The notes: generated by a model not told the origin, from the letters alone. A stretch of DNA of 64,000 nt from Acinetobacter colistiniresistens (GCF_000413935.1 NZ_KE340382.1:62001-126000); one strand, 5' to 3'; positions 1 to 9,741 are shown, counted from the first letter of the stretch. A program made the numbers and translations.

Positions 1-433
1 CAAACAATTCAAATAAATGAACTGAACTCATATGTGCATGTTGAACACCCGCAGCCGTTAATGCCGCTTCATTTTGCTCAAACAATGCAGTAAGTTGGTT
101 GTTATGCAAGATCGCAGCAATTGCAATTAATACTGCAGCCAAACCCACTAACGAGTGCATCAAAGCAACTGTTTCAGGCATTTGTGTCATTGGTACTGTT
201 TTCGCACGTGCGATACCCACCACCGCACCCAACACCATTGCACCACCAATCATCCAAACCACTGGATGTTCAGCAACAAAGAAGGTGGTGACTACAGCAA
301 TCGCCATTGCGATCATACCGTAGCGGTTACCTGCAATTGCAGTCTTAGGACCAGACAAGCCACGTAAAGTTAAGATAAAGAGGACAGCACCAATCAGGTA
401 GAACCAATCCGCATAGTCTCGAATGAATTCCAT
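1..433 (-). CDS. pntB: NAD(P) transhydrogenase subunit beta (PntB), N-terminal part
   Basis: This is the first 144 codons of the beta subunit of the proton-pumping NAD(P)+ transhydrogenase; the rest runs off the left edge. The frame starts at an ATG (431-433) directly after the stop of the upstream pnt gene. It begins MEFIRDYADWFYLIGAVLF and continues as hydrophobic helices typical of the membrane part of PntB, including the conserved GLSGPKTA...GN.YGM stretch. The complex sits in the inner membrane and couples hydride transfer from NADH to NADP+ to proton entry. It is the last gene of a three-gene pnt operon. No signs of damage. Certain from family resemblance and gene order. Confidence 0.95.
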   Translation of the reverse strand, partial: MEFIRDYADWFYLIGAVLFILTLRGLSGPKTAIAGNRYGMIAMAIAVVTTFFVAEHPVVWMIGGAMVLGAVVGIARAKTVPMTQMPETVALMHSLVGLAAVLIAIAAILHNNQLTALFEQNEAALTAAGVQHAHMSSVHLFELF

Positions 434-436
434 TGC

Positions 437-760
437 TTAGCCCTCTTTTTTCTTTTGCTTCGGCTTGAACATTTCAAGCATACGAGCAGTTACGGCAAAG
501 CCACCAAAGATGTTGATACTTGCCAAGAACACGGCAATCGCACCAAGGATACTCACCACGTTTACACTTTGAAATGCAACGTTTGCGTCGATACCAATCG
601 CTGGCATACCCACTGTCTGGATCATCGCGCCAACCACAATAATTGAAGACAACGCATTGGTTACTGCCATTAATGGTGTATGTAACGCAGGCGTTACACC
701 CCACACCACGTAATAACCAACAAAGATGGCAAGGACGAAAATTGTAATCGTTTCAACCAT
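437..760 (-). CDS. pntA2: NAD(P) transhydrogenase subunit alpha part 2 (PntA2)
   Basis: This 107-residue membrane protein carries three to four hydrophobic helices, including [20 protein letters not shown] and IVVGAMIQ. That matches the C-terminal membrane domain of PntA, which many Acinetobacter, Pseudomonas and alphaproteobacteria encode as a separate small gene. It ends KPKQKKKEG, a basic cytoplasmic tail. It lies 11 bp downstream of the soluble alpha gene and 3 bp upstream of pntB, so the three are co-transcribed and probably translationally coupled. Its role is to form the proton channel with PntB in the inner membrane. Confidence 0.95.
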   Translation of the reverse strand: MVETITIFVLAIFVGYYVVWGVTPALHTPLMAVTNALSSIIVVGAMIQTVGMPAIGIDANVAFQSVNVVSILGAIAVFLASINIFGGFAVTARMLEMFKPKQKKKEG

Positions 761-771
761 GAGAACTCTCC

Positions 772-1899
772 TTAACCGCGCTTGAGCAGTACTTGACCGC
801 CATGAGTCACGAGTAACGCTTTTTGGATTTCTTCTTCTTGATTGATCGCAAAGGCTTTGTCTTTGTCGAATAAAGTCTCAAGGAAGTTAAAAACGTTACG
901 TGCATACAGTGCAGATGCTTCAGTCGCCACTGTGCCTGGAATATTTGGAATACCCAAAATTTTCACGCCATTTTCAGTGGTCACTGTTTCGCCCTCTTTA
1001 GAACCTTCTACGTTGCCACCCGTTTCAACTGCCATATCCAAAATGACAGAACCTGGTTTCATCTTGGCAACGGTTTCCGCCTTAATCAGACGTGGTGCAT
1101 CACGACCTGGCAATAATGCAGTGGTAATCACGATGTCAGCATTTGACACGGCTTTATCCACAATCGCAGCTTGGTCTTTAATGTACTGTTCACCCGGCAT
1201 CCAGCCATAACCATTCTTGGCAGCATCCGCAGCTTTTTGTTTTTCTTCGTCCGACATTGGCACATCGAGCCATTTGCCGCCTAAAGATTCAACCTGCTCT
1301 TTTGCTGTTGGGCGCAGATCTGTAGCTTCTACAACCGCACCCAAGCGTTTCGCAGTCGCAATCGCCTGAAGACCTGCAACACCAACACCCATAATCACAA
1401 CACGTGCAGGTTTTACCGTCCCCGCAGCCGTCATTAACATTGGGAACATACGTTGATATTCAGCCGCAGCTAACAATACAGACTTATAGCCCGCCAAGTT
1501 TGCTTGAGAAGAAAGTACGTCCATGTTTTGTGCGCGTGATAGCGTACGTGGTAGTAATTCCAACGCAAAAGCAGACACTTGCTGAGTTGCAAACTGGTCT
1601 AATTCTGGATTGCGGTAAGGGTCAAACATTGCGATGACAGTCGTATTCGCCGCAAGTTTTTGAATTTCGTCGCCTTTAGGGGCACGTACCTTCAAAATAA
1701 TTTGGCTACCTGTATATGCATCGTCCGTAATGGTTGCGCCAACTTGTTCATAAGCACTGTCAATATACGCAGCTTTAACACCAGCACCACGTTCAATAAC
1801 AATACTATGACCTGCGTTAATCAACTTCTTCACTGTCTCTGGCGTTGCCGCTACGCGACTTTCACCTGCAACAGTTTCGGTTGGGATTCCGATCTGCAT
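772..1899 (-). CDS. pntA1: NAD(P) transhydrogenase subunit alpha part 1 (PntA1, NAD-binding)
   Basis: This 375-residue soluble subunit binds NAD(H) (dI domain). It opens with [20 protein letters not shown], the usual start of alanine dehydrogenase/PntA N-terminal domains. It carries the Rossmann motif [18 protein letters not shown] near residues 172-189 and the mobile-loop region rich in Gly/Pro near residue 235. The length fits the split-alpha type of transhydrogenase. It is the first gene of pntA1-pntA2-pntB; a GAGGAA ribosome-binding site lies just upstream of the ATG. Nothing unusual was seen. Confidence 0.96.
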   Translation of the reverse strand: MQIGIPTETVAGESRVAATPETVKKLINAGHSIVIERGAGVKAAYIDSAYEQVGATITDDAYTGSQIILKVRAPKGDEIQKLAANTTVIAMFDPYRNPELDQFATQQVSAFALELLPRTLSRAQNMDVLSSQANLAGYKSVLLAAAEYQRMFPMLMTAAGTVKPARVVIMGVGVAGLQAIATAKRLGAVVEATDLRPTAKEQVESLGGKWLDVPMSDEEKQKAADAAKNGYGWMPGEQYIKDQAAIVDKAVSNADIVITTALLPGRDAPRLIKAETVAKMKPGSVILDMAVETGGNVEGSKEGETVTTENGVKILGIPNIPGTVATEASALYARNVFNFLETLFDKDKAFAINQEEEIQKALLVTHGGQVLLKRG

Positions 1900-2770
1900 G
1901 AGCGTTCCTCAAGCTAGTTTTTCTTAAGTAAACATCGCCAAGAGCAATGTTTCCCCCAGGAGTATTCTTTGTAGAAATTTGGATTCTAATGGAAGTTTTT
2001 TAAATTTCCACCCAATATTTATTTAATAAATACCTATATTTTGAACTGATGATTCACATTTATATTTAGAGAATGTATGATCCGCAGGTTTGCCTTTTGA
2101 TTAGTCAAAACTTACATTTCATTTCTCATCCATATAAAAACGCAATTCTTTTTGCAATCGATCTGTTCATTTTCATGCTTTCCCTCTTCCTGTTTGAGAA
2201 GATCAAAGCGATATCTATTCCATAAACCGAATTGTCATTCGCCATCGCAGCAACTGCACCACCTAATCCGTTTTTAATCAGCTTAGATGAGTTCTTTTAG
2301 GCTCTATTGATGTATGGCTTGAATCGGCATCATAATCATGCAGTTGCGGCGAGGGATTGGCTACTCTGCAATTTCTCATGGTCTTTTTGGCTAGTTTTTA
2401 GCAATCTGCTGATGGCAACCGTTTAAATTGCAGCAATAGAACTGTATTTCTCTTTATCAATAAATCTGAATGAGATGAAGCAAATTCCTCAGAAAAATTT
2501 AAAAGAATGAAAAAAACTTGTATTGCCATTTTTTCAAGTGATATTTGTATGGTTTTGTCTAGCAAAAGCTGATTATTTGCACAGTAATGGTGCAAATATT
2601 AAGCAATAGATGAGATGTTTCATCCAATTCAAGCAGTGGAATAATCAAAATATTTCAAAATCGATTTTTTATCACAGCAAATGCGCCTTTTTGATTCAAA
2701 ATTCACTTGACCTTAAGTTAGCTTGAGCTTTGATACTAAATCATCTCCATCTGCAATGTGATGTTTAACG
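1900..2770. other. 870-bp intergenic region, no convincing gene
   Basis: This A/T-rich stretch separates divergent pnt and ridA transcription units and must hold the promoters of both. No intact gene was recognised. A minus-strand open stretch at 2126-2296 (about 55 codons, no start codon) reads KNSSKLIKNGLGGAVAAM and onward, with a protein-like composition. It could be the 3' relic of a decayed gene. The 65-codon frame at 2398-2595 has no recognisable family and a random-looking composition. Confidence 0.4.
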
Positions 2771-3190
2771 ATGAAACAGATCAAGACAGCAACATTTAAA
2801 ATGATTAACCCAAGTGAGCTTTATGATCCACGTGGCAATGGCTATAGTCATGTTGTGATTGTGCCGCCCAACATGCGCAGCATACATATTGCAGGTCAAG
2901 GGGGTGAAAATAAAAGTGGTGAGCTTTCTGAAGATTTTGACCAACAAGTACAACAAGTCTTCTATAATATTCAACACGCTTTAGCATCAGCGCAGGCACA
3001 ACTGTCAGATATTGCGGTTTTACGTATTTTGGTCGTTGAGCATAATGCTGAAAAACATCAGATCCTGATTCAAGTCATGCAAGACCTCTGGAACAAGCAT
3101 GCTTTTCCTGCATGTACGCTCATCCCGGTCCCACGCTTGGCATTGACAGGCATGCAAATTGAAGTTGAAGCCACAGCCTATACCGTATAA
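2771..3190 (+). CDS. RidA/YjgF/YER057c family protein
   Basis: This 139-residue protein has the RidA fold signature: IHIAGQGGENKSGEL near residues 37-51, the middle QVQQVFYNIQHALASAQA helix, and the C-terminal PVPRLALTGMQIEVEATAYT, where the Arg and Glu match the imine-deaminase pocket. RidA enzymes hydrolyse reactive enamine/imine intermediates released by PLP enzymes, although several subfamilies lack this activity. The next gene, an MFS transporter, starts 19 bp after its stop, so the two probably form an operon. The start ATG was chosen because the conserved domain begins shortly after. Exact subfamily not determined. Confidence 0.85.
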   Translation: MKQIKTATFKMINPSELYDPRGNGYSHVVIVPPNMRSIHIAGQGGENKSGELSEDFDQQVQQVFYNIQHALASAQAQLSDIAVLRILVVEHNAEKHQILIQVMQDLWNKHAFPACTLIPVPRLALTGMQIEVEATAYTV

Positions 3191-3209
3191 ACCCGTAATA
3201 GAGAAAATT

Positions 3210-4403
3210 ATGTCTGCCCCAGAAGATATTAGTCAAAATAAAACCTTACTTTGGTTTATGGCTGCAGCATGTGGTTTATGTGCGGGTGCTAACTATTATA
3301 GTCAGCCCTTGATTCACTCGATTCAGCAGTATTTTGCAGTGACCGAAGGCCAAGCGGCGCTCACGGTAACCTTTGCTCAAGTATCTTATGCGCTTGGCCT
3401 GCTGTTTATTGTGCCCATGGGAGATGTGGTCAACAAGACCAAATTCATTCCTTTGCTCATGGTATTTTGCGCTGTTGGCTTATTCATCAGTGCCTTTTCT
3501 GTCAACTTACCGATGCTTTGGCTCGGTACTGTTATGGCAGGACTATTCTCGGTCGCAGCACAGGTCTTAATTCCTCTGGCCACCATGACGGTAAAACCTG
3601 AAAAGACCGGTGAAGTTATTGGTTTCTTGATGAGCGGATTACTGGTCGGTATTTTACTTTCCACCAGTCTGGCTGGCTTGTTTTCTAATCTGTTTCACTG
3701 GAAAGTTATTTATGTAGTCAGCGGCGTGCTCATGCTGATCTTGGCTTATTCCCTGAAAAGCCGCTTACCTTATGCCATGCGCATGAAAATGAATTATGGG
3801 CAAGTATTTGTCTCCATGGCACAACTGCTCAAACAAGAGAAACGTTTGCTCTTGCGTGCACTTGCAGGTGGTTTTGCTTTTGCCGCAGTCAGTATTCTGT
3901 ATTCTACTATCGCGCTACTACTGACCTCTGCCCATCACCTTCAAGATCTATTGATCGGGATGGTGCCTCTGGTCGGGATCTTTGGAGCGCTCTCGACCCA
4001 ATATATTGGTAAATATGCCGATCAGGGCTATACCAGCCAACTGACGTGGATGGGTTGCGGCCTGTTTATCTTAAGCTGGATCTGCTTCTATTTTGGGCAA
4101 ACCTTTTTAATGAGTTATATCCTTGGCTTCGCCTTGATTCAGTTAGCCTTAGCCTTGGTGCATACCAGTAATCAGAGTGTGATTTTCCGCTTACGACCTG
4201 ATGCCAAATCGCGTATTAATGCCATTTATATGACCGCCTACTTTACTGGTGGTGCTTGTGGTTCAGCTCTTGGTATTTTTGCCTGGAATCATGGTGGTTG
4301 GAGCATGACTTGTTTGGCTGGAATCAGTCTGGTGGTTGCTTGTATGTTATTTAGTTTATTCGACCATCTTTTGACGAAGAAAAACAACATGATCACCTCC
4401 TAG
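3210..4403 (+). CDS. MFS transporter (12-TM major facilitator, drug/metabolite exporter type)
   Basis: This inner-membrane transporter of about 397 residues has some 12 hydrophobic helices. The MFS loop 2-3 motif is present in degenerate form as VPMGDVVNKTKFIPL near residue 78. The N-terminal ANYYSQPLIHSI pattern is frequent in YnfM-like exporters. The chosen ATG at 3210 follows a GAGAAAA stretch and lies after the ridA stop; an upstream in-frame extension to 3159 would overlap ridA and is not favoured. Substrate unknown. It probably forms an operon with the RidA gene. Confidence 0.85.
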   Translation: MSAPEDISQNKTLLWFMAAACGLCAGANYYSQPLIHSIQQYFAVTEGQAALTVTFAQVSYALGLLFIVPMGDVVNKTKFIPLLMVFCAVGLFISAFSVNLPMLWLGTVMAGLFSVAAQVLIPLATMTVKPEKTGEVIGFLMSGLLVGILLSTSLAGLFSNLFHWKVIYVVSGVLMLILAYSLKSRLPYAMRMKMNYGQVFVSMAQLLKQEKRLLLRALAGGFAFAAVSILYSTIALLLTSAHHLQDLLIGMVPLVGIFGALSTQYIGKYADQGYTSQLTWMGCGLFILSWICFYFGQTFLMSYILGFALIQLALALVHTSNQSVIFRLRPDAKSRINAIYMTAYFTGGACGSALGIFAWNHGGWSMTCLAGISLVVACMLFSLFDHLLTKKNNMITS

Positions 4404-4446
4404 ATACTCATCCACATAGTGAAAATTGAAGTGACGGGGATCAGCA

Positions 4447-4476
4447 TTGGTGAATTGGTCACAAAACTCGTATAAT
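4447..4476 (+). promoter_or_regulatory. Orphaned native dusA promoter
   Basis: A TTGGTG box (4447-4452), an 18-bp spacer and a perfect TATAAT (4471-4476) lie 40 bp upstream of the displaced dusA start codon. This appears to be the original dusA promoter, now cut off from the gene by the island and firing into the island's left end, antisense to the DUF262 genes. Confidence 0.6.
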
Positions 4477-4515
4477 GCTGCCCTTTCTTTGCTTGTCCAC
4501 ATCCGAGATCTGTTT

Positions 4516-4644
4516 ATGCAATCACTTGAATCATTACAGCCACGTATTTCCGTCGCGCCGATGATGGATTGGACAAGTGAAATTTTATTTATATTTCAAA
4601 TCAAAGACTTATTAAAAAATTTTAAAATTTTAGGCGTAAAATAG
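4516..4644 (+). pseudogene. dusA: Displaced 5' end of dusA
   Basis: The ATG at 4516 opens a frame whose first 20 codons read MQSLESLQPRISVAPMMDWT. The segment RISVAPMMDWT is also the N-terminus of the intact DusA at 47299. After codon 20 the match stops abruptly and the frame runs on for about 22 unrelated, A/T-rich codons to a stop at 4644. This is the native dusA start region, separated from its body by integration of the island at 4561-4574. It is probably translated into a non-functional 42-residue peptide. Confidence 0.9.
4561..4574 (+). repeat. attL core of the dusA island
   Basis: ATGATGGATTGGAC occurs here and again at 47356-47369 within intact dusA. It encodes the conserved MMDW of DusA. 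The coding sequence upstream is similar but diverged at the two ends, and beyond the repeat they are unrelated. This is the expected footprint of site-specific recombination by a dusA-targeting tyrosine integrase. The true crossover may be shorter than the 14 bp. Confidence 0.85.
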
Positions 4645-4651
4645 GCGCAAA
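4633..4651 (+). repeat. Putative integrase arm-type sites beside attL
   Basis: GGCGTAAA (4633-4640) and GGCGCAAA (4644-4651) lie 59-77 bp inside the left end. The same octamer recurs four times at the right end (47167-47249). This is the usual arrangement of arm-binding sites for a tyrosine recombinase. Confidence 0.55.
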
Positions 4652-4791
4652 TAACGTCCACATTTTGTCCAATTTTGCTGTTCTATTATTTTAATTTTGT
4701 TTGATCATTATTTAACCCAAAAAGCTTTAATTCACTATACTTCTAAGAGTTTCAACATGAACAGCGATTACAAATGTCGAATTGATGGTAC

Positions 4792-4971
4792 TCATTTATA
4801 AGCTAACTCTTGAATTTCTTTCTTATGCTGTTGAATGACACGTTTTGCACTATGCATTACAACACGCTTTGTTGCCTCGTTGTCATCAAAAGGAATTGAT
4901 AATAGTTGACCAGCCATCGCTGAACGTGGCTTTCTATTTTCAATTTTAAAATCACTTAAACGTTTAGTCAT
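4792..4971 (-). CDS. Small hypothetical protein (59 residues)
   Basis: The frame can extend to 5004, but the ATG at 4971 is preceded by a strong AGAGGA ribosome-binding site, giving MTKRLSDFKIENRKPRSAMA and onward. The product is small and polar, with a basic N-terminus and a helical C-terminus (AKRVIQQHKKEIQELAYK). No family was recognised. It lies 64 bp downstream of the DUF262-DUF1524 gene on the same strand, so it could be the last gene of that operon, or an island-end gene expressed alone. Confidence 0.55.
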   Translation of the reverse strand: MTKRLSDFKIENRKPRSAMAGQLLSIPFDDNEATKRVVMHSAKRVIQQHKKEIQELAYK

Positions 4972-5035
4972 AGTCCTCTTCCTATCAGGTGTTTCTATAT
5001 ACATTCATTTTAACATTGAATAGACCTAGCGACAC

Positions 5036-7054
5036 TCATTTCACAAAGTCATGGTAATCTGACTCAAACAGTTTAAGCATTGCTTTCTCGTGCTCTTCAA
5101 TTTGTTCTTTTTTCCAAACTTTTTCTTCTCCAAGCATTTGAATCATCCGATACAATTTAAGTGTATCAATTTTACCCTTATTTATCTCATGCATAAAATA
5201 ATCACGTTTAGCACTTGGCAAGCGATTACCTATGCTCGAATTCTTACTCGAACTAATGAGGCATAAGTTACCAAAGCTATGTAAATTTTCATCATCCAAT
5301 TTACTATCCGCAGCCTCAACTTGTTGTGCATAAAAATGCTCAACTGAACTCCGTTGCGTAAATTTAAAGTTTTTGATTACCTTATCATTGCTATTTTCTG
5401 AATCACAATAAATCAAAAAATCTAAATAGTTAAAGACAAAATTACTTTCAATATTGCCAAAGCTTAGTTTTGATGGATCAATTTTAAAATCATCAATTGT
5501 ATGATTACCATAAATCAAATCAAAATAATCAATCTGTTCCGAACTTAAATATCTCTGAAAAATAAACTTTCTCGCTAAATGTTGTAATGCATTAAAATAG
5601 TCAGACTCAGATTTATCTTTATTTTGATAAAGCCAATACAGTGCACCATTTAACCAATATTTATAAGACAAGGTGGGAGTGGATACATGAAATGCTGTCA
5701 TCAATAACAGAACTCTTTGAGCAATATCAGTATTATTTCCCTCAAAAGTATTCACATATGAACTATTTCTTTCATATAGTTTAAGCCGCTTTATACTCCA
5801 ATCATCATGATCCGTAGAATAATCCCGCTTAACAATGTATTGATCAAATATAAATTTGCACTTCAGCAAGGTAAACATAAAACCTTTTACATTCTCAATA
5901 ACTCTTTCATGCTCTTGGTTTCCCTGCCCTTTTAACAGAATATATTTTTCAAATTGATCAATCAGTTGCTTATCATCCAATGCCACTTTTTCATTACGGT
6001 TCGTTTGACTTAGCCAAATTTGTAAAACCTGCAATAAAAAATTCGGAAAATTGATAATGCTATTGAATCGTTCAGGCTTTTCTTCTTTTGTATCTTTATT
6101 TTTAATACGCTCAGGCACTTTTTTTAACATTTCAGAAATAGATTGAAAATTGCTTTTCGAACTTGTTTGTTCTTGTGATTCTACATTTTTGCTAAAAATT
6201 TTAAGTAAGCTAGAAGCGTTTTCAGGAACAAAATCTCCCCAATCCTTTCCAAAAATCACATCACGCTGTGTTGTGGAAAAACCATATTGAACGTAACGCT
6301 CCATATTGGCAGTCGCGTTCCAAATACTCGTAAATAGTGTCATGCTTGATGTTTTATCTGCTTCATCTTTGATTTGATTCAATACGCTCATCAATCTCGC
6401 TTTTAAAATTTCATGCTTTTCTAATTGTTCACCACGACTATTCATCACCTCAAAATAATGATTGAGATCAGTATCTTTCGGAACTAAAACTTGTGTGATG
6501 ACTACATTTTCTAATAAATATTTGCAAAAACTATTCAAGTCACCTTGATTGATAATTTTTTGAATTGCTCGTTGTAGCAACTCAAACCCCTGAACTAAAT
6601 CGGCGTTATATTCGGATGATTTTAAATGTTGTAGATGATCACCTCTAAGTAAAGCCTGAAAGGTTAAAGAAGATTTTGGACGACTTTCAAAGTCAAGATT
6701 GAATTGATTAAACCAAGACATATCAAGAACAATTTTTTCTTCTTTGGATAATCGTTTCAGGCAAATCGCTAACAAGGTTAAAGTGGTAAATCGTTGCTGA
6801 CCATCGATAATTTCATAAGTGCCTTTGCTACGCTCAAAAACAACCAACGTTCCAATATAATATTTTTTACTTACTTGAGTCTGCCCTTGATTTAACTGTT
6901 CAGGTTGCTTTTGATAATCTTGAATATCTAAAATTAACTGATCAATTTCTTTCTCACCCCAAGCATAATTACGCTGATACATCGGGATAATATAAGTCTG
7001 TTTATTCTCGAACAGGGCTTGAACCTTAAGCGCTTGGATTGACTCATTTGTCAT
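5036..7054 (-). CDS. DUF262 protein with C-terminal DUF1524-like HNH nuclease region (GmrSD-like)
   Basis: This 672-residue protein has an N-terminal DUF262 domain: PMYQRNYAWGEKEIDQLI near residues 24-41, and the IDGQQRFTTLTLL motif near residues 83-95. DUF262 is a ParB/sulfiredoxin-like NTP-binding and hydrolysing domain. The C-terminal part contains SSVEHFYAQQ and a downstream asparagine-rich segment (SFGNLCLISSSKNSSIGNR) that match the DUF1524 HNH-like region, in which the EH pair belongs to the active site. The architecture is that of GmrSD-type modification-dependent enzymes and BrxU-like defence nucleases, which cleave modified phage DNA. Its start overlaps the end of a second DUF262 gene by 11 bp, so they are translationally coupled. 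Substrate not known. Confidence 0.85.
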   Translation of the reverse strand: MTNESIQALKVQALFENKQTYIIPMYQRNYAWGEKEIDQLILDIQDYQKQPEQLNQGQTQVSKKYYIGTLVVFERSKGTYEIIDGQQRFTTLTLLAICLKRLSKEEKIVLDMSWFNQFNLDFESRPKSSLTFQALLRGDHLQHLKSSEYNADLVQGFELLQRAIQKIINQGDLNSFCKYLLENVVITQVLVPKDTDLNHYFEVMNSRGEQLEKHEILKARLMSVLNQIKDEADKTSSMTLFTSIWNATANMERYVQYGFSTTQRDVIFGKDWGDFVPENASSLLKIFSKNVESQEQTSSKSNFQSISEMLKKVPERIKNKDTKEEKPERFNSIINFPNFLLQVLQIWLSQTNRNEKVALDDKQLIDQFEKYILLKGQGNQEHERVIENVKGFMFTLLKCKFIFDQYIVKRDYSTDHDDWSIKRLKLYERNSSYVNTFEGNNTDIAQRVLLLMTAFHVSTPTLSYKYWLNGALYWLYQNKDKSESDYFNALQHLARKFIFQRYLSSEQIDYFDLIYGNHTIDDFKIDPSKLSFGNIESNFVFNYLDFLIYCDSENSNDKVIKNFKFTQRSSVEHFYAQQVEAADSKLDDENLHSFGNLCLISSSKNSSIGNRLPSAKRDYFMHEINKGKIDTLKLYRMIQMLGEEKVWKKEQIEEHEKAMLKLFESDYHDFVK

Positions 7055-8501
7055 TCTGATCTTCCTGTTTGAGATAATTTAGTTCTTTAAATAAAGTGAT
7101 CAAAGGCTCAACTTTAGTGCCTTCCTGTTTCTCGACTACCGGGAGTGACCATCCGATGAGTTCACTTGGTGATTGAGCATATTTCAGTAAACTGAATATG
7201 TTCTTTTCTAAGACATAATTATCTATCGTTGCTAATTGCACCGAATATTGACTAATACGACAGCGATATGCCCAAATAAAAATCTTTTCAATCGCTTCTG
7301 ATAACCGATCTGTAGCAAATTTATCGATATAAAAAATTAATGCAGAATCAAACAAGGTTCGCACATAACGATCCCCATCCCTATTTCTTGCATCATATGA
7401 ATTCAATATTTTGATAATTCTATTTGCTCGATCCTGTAGTGCCGCACCAAATATAGAAACCTTCTCAGACTGTTCTTGATGATCCACCACTTTACTAATC
7501 TGTTTTTCATAGTGCTCAACCATTTCAAAAAATCGACGACCATTAATGATCATTTGATCTAACTGAAACGGAAAACTCATTTCTTGTCGATCTATTTGCC
7601 GTTGATATTGTGCGTTATAGTCATCAATAAAATAATGCGCTATACGTAATGGTTCTAAATATGGATGATGGTCTGATTGTCCAAGATGAATACCTTTAAA
7701 AAGATGCACATGATCTTTATTGAAATATCTTGCTGACTTTCCCCTTGACCAAAAACGAATACGAAAAAGATAGTTAGAGAATAACGCTGCTAAAGCGTTC
7801 GAAGGTAAGTTTTCCCAATGTGCAACAGTTTGGGCTTTTAAGTGTTGCTCCTGTGTAGAAAATTCTCGTAAATGATAGGCTTTTAAAAGATCATGCGGTT
7901 CTAAATCACGACCACGTGCATTTTGTGAATCAAAAAACTGAAATGCCTCTGAAACATCATCTAAAATAAAAACCGCAACCTGACAATTATTGAGTAAAAA
8001 ATCAATATCTTGTTCCGAAAAGTTTACTGAAACGATCCGTTTAGCGGCATTAAAGTTCTGATAAATATTGTAATGGCTAATATCACTATTAAATTCTTGC
8101 ACACCCATAAAGACATTAATTTGATTCGATATTTCATTCAAAGCTGTTTTTAGATCCTCTCGTTCTAAATCTAATTCTGGCTTCTGAATAATCGCCCAAA
8201 CAAGCAGCATTAAAGTTAAAGTTCGTTGTTGTCCATCCACAATATTTATATTTTTAAGGCTCGTATTATTTTTATCGTGGTGTAATACGATAGTACCCAA
8301 TCGATATGCAGATTTATCTTTATGTTCTTGTATATCATTGACGAGAGCATTTAAATTTTTTTCAGTCCACTTGTACGGACGTTGGTAATCAGGAATACTC
8401 AGTTGATCTAAACTTAATAGCAAATTATTTACTGACCAAATCCCTGTCTTAAATTGATCAACTTGATGCTGTGAACCGTACCGGGTTTGTCGGAGAGTCA
8501 A
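7044..8501 (-). CDS. DUF262 protein, 5' end replaced by IS insertion
   Basis: This DUF262 protein keeps the N-terminal motif SIPDYQRPYKWTEKNLNALV and the DGQQRTLTL motif near residue 90. The middle SQNARGRDLEPHDLLKAYHL segment also matches the DUF262 family. No EHxxP-type HNH end was seen, so it may be the NTPase-only partner of the next gene, with which it overlaps by 11 bp. An IS3-family element sits between codons 3 and 4 of the original gene (original ATG at 9787-9789). Joining the flanks at one CTG copy restores a 477-residue frame starting MAQHQVDQF. The present frame can start only at a TTG (8499-8501) inside the IS end, giving an in-frame IS-derived N-terminus (TLRQTRYGS). Expression is uncertain. 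Confidence 0.8.
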   Translation of the reverse strand: MTLRQTRYGSQHQVDQFKTGIWSVNNLLLSLDQLSIPDYQRPYKWTEKNLNALVNDIQEHKDKSAYRLGTIVLHHDKNNTSLKNINIVDGQQRTLTLMLLVWAIIQKPELDLEREDLKTALNEISNQINVFMGVQEFNSDISHYNIYQNFNAAKRIVSVNFSEQDIDFLLNNCQVAVFILDDVSEAFQFFDSQNARGRDLEPHDLLKAYHLREFSTQEQHLKAQTVAHWENLPSNALAALFSNYLFRIRFWSRGKSARYFNKDHVHLFKGIHLGQSDHHPYLEPLRIAHYFIDDYNAQYQRQIDRQEMSFPFQLDQMIINGRRFFEMVEHYEKQISKVVDHQEQSEKVSIFGAALQDRANRIIKILNSYDARNRDGDRYVRTLFDSALIFYIDKFATDRLSEAIEKIFIWAYRCRISQYSVQLATIDNYVLEKNIFSLLKYAQSPSELIGWSLPVVEKQEGTKVEPLITLFKELNYLKQEDQNDK

Positions 8502-8521
8502 TATTCTGAGAGACTATCCCG

Positions 8522-8839
8522 ATGACAAAACCAAACTATACCCCCGAAATTAGAGAAAGAGCGGTTCAATTACTAATTGAATCTGAAAAAGATTATCCTT
8601 CTACTTGGGCAGCAATCACAGCTATTGCTCCTAAAATCGGTTGTACTCCTGAAACATTGCGTGTTTGGTATTTAAAGCATCTGGATCAACTAAATCCTGC
8701 CAAAGTACAACAGATATCTGACCAAGAAAAAATGAAGCAAATGGAACGTGAAATTAAAGAATTAAAACGTGCCAATGAAATTCTACGTAAAGCAGCCGCT
8801 TTTTTCGCCCAGGCGGAGCTCGACCGCCCACACAAATAA
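8522..8839 (+). CDS. IS3-family transposase OrfA
   Basis: This 105-residue protein has an N-terminal helix-turn-helix (YTPEIRERAVQLLIESEKDY ... GCTPETLRVWYLKH) that binds the IS ends. A C-terminal leucine-zipper helix follows (EREIKELKRANEILRKAAAFF). At 8800-8806 the zero-frame codons give T TTT TTC, a slippery heptamer. It is followed by a GGCGG/CCGCC stem-loop, so a -1 shift would fuse OrfA to OrfB. Its stop overlaps the orfB start (TAATG). Confidence 0.93.
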   Translation: MTKPNYTPEIRERAVQLLIESEKDYPSTWAAITAIAPKIGCTPETLRVWYLKHLDQLNPAKVQQISDQEKMKQMEREIKELKRANEILRKAAAFFAQAELDRPHK

Positions 8840-9741
8840 TGGTGGATTTTATCCATAACAATAAAGATCGATATGGTGTTGAAGCGATTTGTAGAATTTT
8901 ACCGATTGCACCTTCAACCTATTACCGAACTTTAGATCTCACTGACAATCCAGAACATCGAGCGAAACGAGATCTACATGATGAGTATCATGCTGAACAA
9001 ATTAAACGAATTTGGAAAGAAAGTTCAGGTCGATATGGTGTACGTAAAGTTTGGCAAAAATTGAAACGTGAGGGTTATGTTATTGCACGTTGTACAGTTG
9101 CTCGATTGATGCAAAAGCTAGGTATACAAGGTGTTTGGCGTGGTAAGAATAAACAAACCACCCGTAACCGAGATGACCAAAAACGGGCAGATGATTTAGT
9201 GAAACGTAATTTTAATGCTGATCATCCAAACCAACTATGGGTGGGTGACTTTACGTATATTCAAACTCATTCAGGCTGGGTATATACCGCATTTGTTATT
9301 GATGTGTTCTCACGAGCAATTGTTGGATGGAAAGTATCTACACGGATGAATACAGATATGGTGCTTGATGCATTAGAGCAAGCATTGCATGATCGAGGCA
9401 TGCCAAAGAATGTGATTCATCATTCCGACAGAGGTGTGCAATATCTTTCCATTCGCTATACCAATCGTTTAGAAGCAGCAAATTTACGAGCATCAGTCGG
9501 TACAACGGGTGATTCATACGATAATGCTCTGGCTGAAACGGTGAATGGCTTATACAAAACAGAGGTGATTGAATATTTAAAAGCAGATTGGCAAGGTTTA
9601 GCAGATGTACAACTTGCGACACTAAACTGGGTAGATTGGTTCAATAAAAAGCGTGTACACAGTGCACTGGGTTATGTATCGCCTTTTGAGTTTGAAGCAA
9701 TGTACTATGATAAGATTAACCCGTTAGGTCAGGTGGCTTAA
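8839..9741 (+). CDS. IS3-family transposase OrfB (DDE integrase)
   Basis: This 300-residue catalytic subunit carries an HTH_21-like N-terminal domain (SSGRYGVRKVWQKLKREG), then the rve integrase core. The DDE triad is visible as D in VGDFTYIQT, D in HHSDRGVQYLS, and E in DNALAETVNGLYKTE. It lies in the -1 frame relative to orfA and is most likely made as an OrfAB fusion by frameshifting. It appears intact, so the element should be active. Confidence 0.94.
   Translation: MVDFIHNNKDRYGVEAICRILPIAPSTYYRTLDLTDNPEHRAKRDLHDEYHAEQIKRIWKESSGRYGVRKVWQKLKREGYVIARCTVARLMQKLGIQGVWRGKNKQTTRNRDDQKRADDLVKRNFNADHPNQLWVGDFTYIQTHSGWVYTAFVIDVFSRAIVGWKVSTRMNTDMVLDALEQALHDRGMPKNVIHHSDRGVQYLSIRYTNRLEAANLRASVGTTGDSYDNALAETVNGLYKTEVIEYLKADWQGLADVQLATLNWVDWFNKKRVHSALGYVSPFEFEAMYYDKINPLGQVA

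Noticed and set aside
2398..2595. 65-codon minus-strand frame in the pnt-ridA gap
   Set aside because: No family, poor start context and no conserved-looking composition.
5036..8501. DUF262 pair read as BREX BrxU or as a complete BREX locus
   Set aside because: No brxA/B/C, pglX or pglZ genes are present; only the domain is shared.
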